NCBI RefSeq assembly: GCF_019279795.1
Contig: NC_056738.1
Location: forward strand, 479,334,844 to 479,398,843
Length of the DNA stretch: 64,000 bases
From: Protopterus annectens
Lineage: Eukaryota > Chordata > Ceratodontiformes > Protopteridae
Direction: 5' to 3'
In this document: piece by piece, positions 1-8,769 of the stretch
Layout: every line of letters begins with the position of its first letter
Position numbering within the stretch: the first letter of the stretch is position 1
Program-made: the position numbers and the translations under genes
Notes under the pieces: model-generated
What the model saw: the letters and a program-made list of their open reading frames with translations, nothing else
Told to the model about the DNA's origin: nothing
The model's database searches: none

Positions 1-860
1 AAGAGGGTTCCCAGGACCATGCCTTGTGGGATGCCAGTTGTACCTGGTTTGCAGTCTGCCATGGCTACAGCATGTCTGCCAGGTCAGTTCTGTCCTTGAG
101 CTGGTTTGCAACCCATCTATTTGCATAGGGGTTTATAGTTAGGCTGGTGAGCTTATCTGTACCGCCAACTAGGGTATTGTATGGAAGGGTTTAGCAAGGT
201 CCAGATAGGCTGTGTGATCGACATTCCCCACATCACTGGGCGTGGTGCATGTTTCACATGAGTCAGACGTGTATGGGTCAGGATCTACCCTATGACAGCC
301 ACACTGGGTAGGGTCCAGTGTCTGTAGGTACCCAATCTCGTTATTCATGGGATCCATGATCATCCTCTACATTACTTTGCCAACCTAGATATTTGGGGTT
401 GAGGGGTGATAGTTTGCAGTATCCACTCAGGCACCCCCTTTGTGGTGTGGGACCACTGTTGCTGTACACCGCTCTTTGGGTACATATCCTGTGGTAGGAC
501 TGATAGTGCACAGTAATGCTATTTACTGTTCCATTCTTCTTACAGTACTTGTTGGACACAACCCAGGACACCATCTGGTACCATTGATGCTGTGTGTTGT
601 GCTTTGTGGATGCTGGCTGTTACCTCAGCATCTGCAATGTCGAGGGGCCAGCACTCTCCTGGGATAGATAGTTGGCAGTTAGGTGCTGGTGGGGAGTTTG
701 CAAAGAAGCTGTTAGGTAGGATGTTAGCAATGTGTGTGGGTTTGGTGTATTGTTTGTGATATTAGAGTGCTGCAGAGCATATCTGTGGATTACCACCATG
801 ATTCCTACCATCAGGTAGGACAGCTGTGTAATAATCCTTTGTGTCCTGCACAATTTGTAT
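1..860 (-). mobile_element. CR1 LINE fragment, reverse transcriptase core (runs off left edge)
   Basis: The minus strand encodes a decayed CR1 reverse transcriptase. Reading leftwards it starts near 830 with a stretch matching the region just before the RT domain. It then passes a block around 470-440 matching WRTATVVPLHKGG, LQTLDPTQ near 320, TAYLDLAKPFHTIP near 200, and a GIPQGMVLG box at about 50-10. The order and spacing match the well-preserved CR1 at 9795-10700. About 50 bp of unrelated sequence (GSCETCTTPSDVG region) interrupts it between LQTLDP and TAYLDLA. It carries many stops and frameshifts. The element continues beyond base 1, so its 3' end is not visible. Confidence 0.8.
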
Positions 861-865
861 CATCA

Positions 866-2335
866 TAGGTTCATAGGTTCATACTAGGCTGTCTGCCCTG
901 GCCTTGTTTGAGCACAGACAGACTGTGTGTGGGTCTTGACACCCCTTGCAATGTGCATATCATGCCCATGTAGGGTTTACTTTCCTAGATGTGTCACAGG
1001 GATGGCCCCCCGTGTACACCTGCTATCTCCCATGCACTTCAACGGATTTCTCTTGTTGAGTTTGTGTGTGGAGCTCAGCCTATCATGGACTGGGATTCTG
1101 TTCCAGAGTGTCCTGAGCCTCTGGGTTATGGATCTGTCCCTCCAGCACATCCTATTAATCTATGTGTAGAGGTTCAGATATCTCACTGTGGTGTGTCTGC
1201 TGGATTTGGGGTTTCTGCAGTGGAGCATGTCCATTCATTCTGGATTGGGCATGGCCTTGTACATCAGGCATACATCACCTCTGACTGTGCAGTATGCTTC
1301 TGATTTGGGCTGTGGTTTCTTCAGCCAGGCTGCAGATGTCCAATGTTTGGACCCTTTATCCTGTTGATGGGGTACATTTGGGGTCTTTCTGACTGCTGCA
1401 TGTGTAAGGTAAGGTACATGCAGACTGGGGCATAGTTGTCACGTATGGGCCTGATAAGGGAAGGGTATGGGGGCACAGTGACCTCTGTAGCTCTACATGT
1501 GCATCCTTTCATATTAAGGTTGGCAATATAGCAGGTCTTCCTGACCACCTTGGCAATGTGTGTGTCACATGACAGGTTACCGTCCACTTGTGTCCCTAGG
1601 TCCATGACTACTTCTTCCATACATAATGGATTTCCACCTATGTCATACTTTGTGTGTGCCTTGTTTGGTATTTGTTGGGACATTCATACTCTGACGTGTC
1701 TTCAGGAAGGATGGCTGGGGTACCTGGGTTTGTGTGTGGGGTCTGTAGCAGGCTTCAAACAGGTACACAGTTTGAGACAGTGTTACTCGCCCGTGGATAG
1801 TCCATGCTGCTTCTTGCTGTGGTACCAACCTGGGGGTGTGGTTATTCTTGATAATTACTGGTAGCCACACTCCTATTGTCGTGTGTTCCATGTTTTGGAG
1901 GTGTAGAGCATGGTATGAGGCATAACCTGGTAGTATTAGGGTGCTCTTCTGGGCCTTGCCCAGGTTTCTGTTACAGAACACATATTACCATTCTCCATGC
2001 TGTGGTGGGTTTGGTCTGTATGCACCTTGCAGGTTAGACTTCTGGCATTGGGTAGCATTACGTCCAGGTTATTATCCCTTGTGCTACCTATGTTGGTGGG
2101 TTTGTGTTTCCAGACTTACCTATTCCAGGCACAGTGGCAGCCTTTGCCAGTATCTACACAGCCAAGTGTGCTGGGTGCATGCCATCCCTAGCAGGTGGGG
2201 CATCATGTCTTGCTCGGCATGTCAGCCCAGGCTGTCAGCCATGTGTTCCCCCTTGCTAACAGCAATACCTCAGCCAATTATTGTACTTGATCTTGTTGTC
2301 TTCATAGTGTGGCATCATGATTGGTGAGGGTGAGA
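866..2335 (-). mobile_element. CR1 LINE fragment, ORF1 end to 3' tail with internal deletion
   Basis: Read leftwards from 2335, this holds the C-terminal half of the SGNH-esterase ORF1 (2335-2110) and the ORF1/ORF2 boundary (about 2110-2000). The 5' half of the endonuclease follows (about 1980-1690; SYHALHLQNMEHTT, then CYRPHTQTQ), then a jump to the RT thumb region (1660-1330; IGGNPLCMEEVV, DLGTQVDGNLS), the ORF2 end and the tail. The tail appears on the plus strand as TCATAGGTTCATA at 867-880, preceded in element orientation by the GCAGACAGCCTAGTAT half of the 3' hairpin. About 1.7 kb, from late endonuclease to the RT palm, is missing at about 1660. The coding sequence is heavily decayed. 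Confidence 0.8.
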
Positions 2336-2890
2336 TGTTAGGTTGGGTCTTCATGTTTGCATATACTAGATGGTGTTACATTGCTTAACACATGGCAATC
2401 ATGCCTCAGGTGGTGCTGCAGGGCTGCCTCTGTTGGATGCACATACTGCACTCCCTGTACATGTTTGAAAGCAGGTTATGCCATTTTAGGCATCCCTATT
2501 ACTTTATGAGTGAGTCAGAGAGAGGTATCATTCCCAGGGTTCCTACTGAGCCAGTGTATGTGCTATGCGTTGCCTCTTTGCCAAGGCCAGGGCATACTGG
2601 GCATGCCTCCTTCTGCCTACTGGGACAGGCTCAGGTTGTTCCTCCTCCGAGTCACGCACTTCCTGTGATGGCCATGGCAATGGTGGGGGGCTGTTTGGCC
2701 CTGCCCTATGCTGGTCCTGCTGCAGCTGTTTTCACAGGATCATATTATGTAGCATAGCACATACCATGACAATTTGGGTACATGTAGTTGGTGAGTACTG
2801 CAAGGCTCCACCAGATGTGTCCAGACACCGGAACCGTGACTTGAGCAGCCCAAACACACACTCTATTACATTACGTGTTTGTTCCATAGC
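2336..2890 (-). mobile_element. Harbinger transposase C-terminus plus 3' flank, fused to CR1 on both sides
   Basis: The minus strand from 2886 encodes TRNVIECVFGLLKSRFRCL and then CAMLHNMIL, the glutamate-bearing end of a PIF/Harbinger (HARBI1-like) DDE transposase. The C-terminal tail and about 200 bp of 3' non-coding sequence follow, down to 2336. It closely matches 61290-61825 on the plus strand, visibly 85-90% by eye. Upstream transposase sequence, including both catalytic aspartates, is absent: at about 2886 the reading jumps into a CR1 endonuclease shard. At 2336 it joins CR1 ORF1 at exactly the junction used at 61826. No terminal inverted repeat is present here. Confidence 0.85.
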
Positions 2891-3600
2891 AATGCAGTGA
2901 CTACATGCTAGGAACCTTTCAGCTAGGGTGTTGTAGCTACAGTAATTCATCAGCATTCAGTAATACTTCAGCATTCTTGGTGAGGGTATGATGCCAACCA
3001 AGGTCAGGGTCATACCAGCCTGTGCCACATGCTCAGAGAGCCCTTCTATGTTCCCTATCATGTAGTCCAGGGAGGTACATCACAGGTCAGCCAAAGTGGC
3101 ATGGACAATGATTGAGTCATATGTGTCCATGCCTCTGACTGACCTGTATGCTTGTGTTATGTGGTGGACCATAGTGCCCCACGGGCATATCACTGTGACC
3201 TTCACCTTGTCCAGCCTGGTGAGCAGGACCTCACTGTACCAGACAATAAAGGTACCCAACACAACTGTAGCAGGTGTGTTGTCTAGCCGTACAGGCTGTG
3301 ACTGTTTGGCACACAGGATTTGTGTGCTATGTGCTGCACGTGCTATGTTCCGGCTTAACGTATGCCTGTGTGCCAGCTGAAGAGGTGTCTGCTGCTCAGG
3401 CAGGATGCTATTCTGAGGCTCCAAGAATGCCCCAGTGTGTTCATGTGTTTGGATTGCAGTCAGTGTAGGTCTACATCAGACTGGTATTGTAGTCACTGTA
3501 GTATTTCATGCCACCTGACAGGTTATGCCAGTACTATGTTCAGAGTGCTTAGTCCCCAGTTTGGCTATGTGGTTGCATCTCACACATGAGTTGTACGTTC
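2891..3600 (-). mobile_element. CR1 LINE fragment: ORF1 N-terminal half plus an endonuclease shard
   Basis: From 3600 leftwards the minus strand follows CR1 ORF1: a degraded zinc-knuckle region, the threonine/glutamine-rich linker (QPVRLDNTPATVV), and the start of the SGNH esterase (IVWYSEVLLTRLDKVKVTV; GMDTYDSIIVHATLADL near 3080). It ends at about 2970 on the sequence CCCTCACCAAGAATG. About 80 bp follow that match the C-terminal part of the CR1 endonuclease (NYCSYNTLAERFL), then the Harbinger slice. The ORF1 half and the endonuclease shard are not adjacent in an intact CR1, so sequence between them has been lost. Confidence 0.7.
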
Positions 3601-4295
3601 ATGGGTAGGGGAGAGGGTTGACTGTGTACATGTGGCAGCTGTGACATTGCCACATGACTCACATATTCCACAACTGTACCATAGAGGTGACTGACAAGTG
3701 ACCTTTGCACATGCTACCATAGTATTGTGATTGCCATGGTGATTAACAGCACATAAAGCAAATGGGGAACAAGGCACAGAAGGTGAGTATGTGAGGGTGT
3801 AGTGCCTGTGATTAGTTAGCGCTGGCATATATGACTGCTCATGTGGTCAAATGCCAGGTAAGTCATATGCAATGTGTCACAGGCAATGTACATGCGAACA
3901 GGACAAACAGTGACATTCTGTCAAGTGAAACATGGACATACGTATAGTAAGCATTGCAGATGTCACTAGGAATCCACAGAGGCTCCGTAAATCTGCATTG
4001 CAGGTGGAATCAGTGTTCCAGGGTAACTGCAAGCAAACATGCATGCAAACAAAGCTGCAGTAAGCAGGTCTGCATGTAGTCCATTGTACAACAAACAAGC
4101 TGTACTACTTCCAGTAGGTAACAGTGCAAATATGCAGGCACTATACACATGTACATGGAAATACACAGGTCAGATGGCCAGTGTCCAGTCTCAGCGCACA
4201 CAAGTGTACAGACCATGTACTGTCAGGATGTACAATAACCTGACGGAAACCCAGGTGCTCATATCTGCACTAATACACATGTCAAATAACAGACC
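3601..4295. other. Unassigned stretch between CR1 fragments
   Basis: No coding region, RNA gene or repeat boundary could be supported here. The base composition resembles the flanking Harbinger/CR1 patchwork, with many TG/CA and few CG dinucleotides, which suggests old methylated transposon DNA. Confidence 0.5.
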
Positions 4296-4640
4296 CTGAG
4301 CCTTCACTCAGTGGTTCCATACTTAGTAGGATGTATGCTACCTGTCCTGCCACCACAGTATCCCTGACATTTATGGGGACTCTCCCTCCTGTGAAAGTTA
4401 GTTTTGTGTGTTGGGGCTGTCTAGCATGGTATGAGGTATGAGCTTGCAGTGCTAGGGTGCTCCTGTTTGTCCTGTACCAGTTGTGTAGTACTGCACACAT
4501 ATCAACATCCTCAAGCATCCGCATTGCAGAGTCCAGTGTAGGCAACATGCCACTTTCAGTTTACATGTCCATCATTGCGTATCATTACTTTCATTACCTT
4601 ATCCCCTGTGCTACCTATGTATGTGGCCTTCTGTTGACAT
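4296..4640 (-). mobile_element. CR1 LINE fragment, start of ORF2 endonuclease
   Basis: The minus strand encodes MRMLEDVDMCAVLHNWYRT followed by LALQAHTSYHARQPQHTK. These match MENIDVCAVTETWFKD and GFTSYHAFWPQNPDHTTK in the well-preserved CR1 at 8829-8960. In this copy the catalytic glutamate of the TETW motif is lost (LHNW). The fragment also includes the ORF1/ORF2 boundary near 4610. Confidence 0.75.
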
Positions 4641-4810
4641 CCGTACCACCAGTATGCAAACGTGCAGATGATACACTATGGTACTTACCATGGGTGTAGA
4701 AAACAGTACTAGACAATCATACCCTTACTGCATCAGGCATGCTGGGATATACTCACAATTATATCAGCACACTGTACCGTTAACAACATGATACTATTAC
4801 TACACGTCTA

Positions 4811-6126
4811 TTTAAAAAAAAAAAATACTGTATTTAATTTGATTTAAACTGTGTTGAAGGAATATTAACTGAACTGGCAGTTTTTCTGCTCTTCTGCTCT
4901 TTAGTAACTTGAACAGAAGCTAGTGTTTGCTGAATTTTGTTATTTGCTAGTAATTACAGGTGTGGGGGTAGCCACATTCTTTGATTTCCTGTCCTTGCCT
5001 AGTTAAGTGGTGCATTGTGAAGTATTTTCTGCTTAAAAACCTCAGCTTTGGCCGGCTAACAACTTGGTTATATTCAACTGGACGTATAAGAGAATTTAAG
5101 TACCTTTATCTGCACTTTTTAAAAAAAAAAATACGGTATTTAATTTGATTTAAACTGTGTTGAAGGAATATTAACTGAACTGGCAGTTTTTCTGCTCCTC
5201 TGCTCTTTAGTAACTTGAACAGAAGCTAGTGTTTGCTGAATTTTGTTATTTGCTAGTAATTACAGGTGTGGGGGTAGCCACATTCTTTGATTTCCTGTCC
5301 TTGCCTAGTTAAGTGGTGCATTGTGAAGTATTTTCTGCTTAAAAACCTCAGCTTTGGCCGGCTAACAACTTGGTTATATTCAACTGGACGTATAAGAGAA
5401 TTTAAGTACCTTTATCTGCACTTTTAAAAAAAAAAAAAAATACGGTATTAAATTTGATTTAAACTGTGTTGAAGGAATATTAACTGAACTGGCAGTTTTT
5501 CTGCTCCTCTGCTCTTTAGTAACTTGAACAGAAGCTAGTGTTTGCTGAATTTTGTTATTTGCTAGTAATTACAGGTGTGGGGGTAGCCACATTCTTTGAT
5601 TTCCTGTCCTTGCCTAGTTAAGTGGTGCATTGTGAAGTATTTTCTGCTTAAAAACCTCAGCTTTGGCCGGCTAACAACTTGGTTATATTCAACTGGATGT
5701 ATAAGAGAATTTAAGTACCTTTATCTGCACTTTTAAAAAAAAAAAATACAGTATTTAATGTGATTTAAACTGTGTTGAAGGAATATTAACTGAACTGGCA
5801 GTTTTTCTGCTCTTCTGCTCTTTAGTAACTTGAACAGAAGCTAGTGTTTGCTGAATTTTGTTATTTGCTAGTAATTACAGGTGTGGGGGTAGCCACATTC
5901 TTTGATTTCCTGTCCTTGCCTAGTTAAGTGGTGCATTGTGAAGTATTTTCTGCTTAAAAACCTCAGCTTTGGCCAGCTAACAACTTGGTTATATTCAACT
6001 GGACGTATAAGAGAATTTAAGTACCTTTATCTGCACTTTAAAAAAAAAAAAAAAAAAATACGGTATTTAATTTGATTTAAACTGTGTTGAAGGAATATTA
6101 ACTGAACTGGCAGTTTTTCTGCTCTT
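4811..6126 (+). repeat. Tandem array, period 306-312 bp, about 4.3 copies (CR1 5' monomers)
   Basis: The anchor TATTTAATTTGATTTAAACT (with small changes) recurs at 4831, 5137, 5446, 5752 and 6064, giving spacings of 306, 309, 306 and 312 bp. Spacing differences come almost entirely from an A-run of 12-19 bases at each unit boundary. Units differ at only a handful of positions. The fifth copy breaks off near 6126, where unique 5' UTR begins. Position directly upstream of a LINE 5' UTR and in its orientation resembles the promoter monomers of rodent L1. Confidence 0.92.
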
Positions 6127-6580
6127 CAGTTATTCCCACCCACCCTCCCTGGTTTTGTTTTGGTGTTAATCTTAGTGGCCTTGAAACTGCCCGCCCCTCA
6201 GCCTGCCTCTGGGCTCATCTCATTTGCTCACTCAACTGAGTGCAGTGAGGTCATATTCTGATTTCAGGCACTCCTACTGTGTACAAAGAGAGCATCTGGG
6301 AAACAGACAAAAAAATTAAGCTCATTTCCTGCCTTTCCTGTTAAGTGGTATAGACTATTTGTAGGCTTCTGAGCCCCCAAGCCCTTCTGTGTTTGAGGGA
6401 AGCCTTCTAGCTTGTTTTTTTTTCTTATAACTAGCCAGTTTTCTAGTTTCGGCTCTCAAATCTGTTTCTTTGATCTCAGCACTTGTTCAGATTAAAAAAA
6501 AAAAAAAAATTTTCATCTTCTTTTACTGTACTTGTGTTTCTACCTACTTCATTTTACTTTTGCATCATCTTAAAAATACT

Positions 6581-7465
6581 CATTTGTATTTATTACTGCT
6601 TGGTGTAACTCATTCTAAGCCTTTTGGTTTAAACACTTGGGCTTCGGACCAGTTGTTTTGCACTGAGAGGGTTTGTGGTCTGCACTGTTGTGGCAGAACA
6701 GGTAGCTTACATCCTTCTAGGTTGGGAACTGCTGATTGAGGGCTCAGTGTCTGTTATTCTAAAAGTGTATTAATTCTGGTTTAAGCACTTGGGCTTTCAG
6801 GCCAGTTATTTTACATTAAGAGGGTTTGTGGTCTGCACTCTTGTGGGAGGAGAGGCTGGAGTCTGCCCTTCTGAGCTGGGAATTTCTGGTTAAAGGCTTA
6901 TAGTGCATGCATATCTGAACTGCTTCTTACCGAAGTTGGTGCGCCTTGTTTGCTGTGGCATAGACTGGATTCGGGCCTGCTGGATCTAGCGTTGTTTGTG
7001 TAACTTGAGCACTAATCCAGACATTCTCTAAAGTATTCAATTGTATTTATTACTGCTTGGTTGTAACTTGATTAAAGTGTAGCTATAATTCTAAGTCTTT
7101 TGGATTAAGCACTTGGGCTTCAAACCAGTTGTTTTACATTAGGAAGGTTTGTGGCAAGCACTGTGGTGGCAGGACAGGTAGCTTTCATCCTTCTAAGTTG
7201 GGAACTGCTGATTGAGAGCCCAGTGTCCAAGTGTATTAGTTCTGGTTTAGGCACTTGGGCTTCAGGCCAGTTATTTTACATTAAGAAGGTTCGTGGTCTG
7301 CACTCTTGTGGGAGAAGAGGCTAGACTCTGCCCTTCTGAGCTGGGAATTTCTGGTTAAAGGTTTATAGTGCCTGAATATTTGAACTGTATCTTACTGAAA
7401 TTGGTACACCTTGTTTGCTCTAGCATAGACTAGATCCAGGCCTGCTGAATCTAGCTTTGTTTATA
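6581..7465 (+). repeat. Second-tier 5' UTR repeat: two units of about 457 bp, each with 156-bp subrepeats
   Basis: TTGTATTTATTACTGCTTGG starts a unit near 6583 and again near 7040. Within each unit a 156-bp motif, GGTTTAARCACTTGGGCTT, occurs twice (about 6627 and 6779; 7103 and 7236). Both units end with the same block (GCATAGACTRGATYCRGGCC). The copies are clearly more diverged than the upstream monomers, so this duplication is older. Confidence 0.85.
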
Positions 7466-7767
7466 TGCTTGTTGTTTGTTTGCTTGTTATTTCCCTGGAA
7501 GCTAATTCCACCTAATACGCTTCTCAGTGCTTCTGTGGATCACTAGTGATATCTGCATTGCTTACTGTACTTATTTCCTTGTTTCACTTGAAAGAAAGTT
7601 ACTGTTTGTCGTTTTGCATTTAGTTACTTGTAACATATTGCACTCAAGTTACCTGGCACTTGCTCACTAAAGCAATTATATAAGTCAGCACTAAATTTAA
7701 AAGCACTACACCCTCACTCCCCACTGGCCCTTGTTTTCAATTAAGGAATTCCCAATATTATTCTAGC

Positions 7768-8740
7768 ATGTCCAAAGGTCAGTTGTCAATCTCCTCTCCG
7801 GTCCAGCTGGTGAATCTGGGAATCTTGAGGCAATGTTATAACTGCCTCATGTACACAGACAACCCTCTCCTCCTCCCACATAACATAAATACTTGCGAGA
7901 TGCAGCTATTTAGCCAAACTGGAGGCTGAGCTCTCTCAACTCAGGACTGGCAAGACCAGACAGGAGGAGAAGGCAACTACACACACCACAAAACCAGCCT
8001 CACATAATGCTACCACACCACTGAATCAAACACATAAACACACAAAGACATACTCGGAGGCTCTGAGTAAAAATTTACCTAAACAGCAGAGGCCTCCAAA
8101 GCAGACACCCAAACAACTGCTACCTCAAGACACCCCACAAGCAACACATAAACCACAAAAGCAGTGTGCAAAGCAGTCACAGCCCTTAAGGCCAAATACA
8201 ACACTAAACATACTTGTCATAGGTGACTCCATAGTCAGACACACTGACGTCCCACTCACCAGGCTGAACAAGGAGAGGGTCACAGTAAGCTGCCTATCGG
8301 GAGCTAGAATCCATCACATAACACAAGCACTCGGGTCACTCCACGGCAAGTACAAATATGACACAGTCATTGTCCATGCTGGTGTGAACGACCTGAGACG
8401 TACCTCCCTGGACTACATGAAAAGAGACATAGAGGAGCTCTCTGATTATGTAGCCCAGGCAGGTATGACCCTAACCCTGAGCAGTATCCTTCCTTCACCA
8501 AGAATGATGCCACAATATAGAGACAAGATGATCAGCTTTAACAATTGGCTTAATGTCTGGTGTCATTCAAAGGGGATCCAGTGTCTGTCTGCCTGGGATG
8601 ACATGTTTGACAAGCCATGCTGCTTCGCAAGGGACGGCTTGCACCTGTCACCCCTGGGATTCCGAATATTGGCTAAGGCTCTTGCCACCCCCATAGTGCC
8701 TTTTTTAGGCAAGGCTCAAATTCTAAACCTACCACCCTAG
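7768..8740 (+). pseudogene. CR1 ORF1: zinc knuckle, linker, SGNH/GDSL esterase
   Basis: The ATG at 7768 opens MSKGQLSISSPVQLVNLG. A Cys-rich knuckle follows: CYNC near 7846-7857, and a second pair near 7894-7903, where a 2-bp loss shifts the frame. A short acidic/basic helix (EAELSQLRTGKTRQEEK, 7922 on) leads into a long Thr/Gln/Lys-rich linker. The esterase starts at about 8205 with VIGDSIVRH (block I, catalytic Ser), then HAGVNDLRRTSLDYM near 8380 (block III, Asn) and DGLHLSPLG near 8635 (block V, Asp and His). These are the four SGNH landmarks known from CR1 ORF1, thought to help membrane or nucleic-acid association during retrotransposition. It ends at TAG 8738-8740, just overlapping the open frame of ORF2. 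Confidence 0.88.
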
Positions 8741-8769
8741 AAAACAAAAATGGAAAGAAACTGAGGGTA

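Noticed and set aside
2392-2900. Plus-strand open frames of 111-121 residues (and the minus-strand ones at 61206-61777)
   Set aside because: They are antisense shadows of the Harbinger transposase C-terminus, which reads on the other strand with recognisable motifs.
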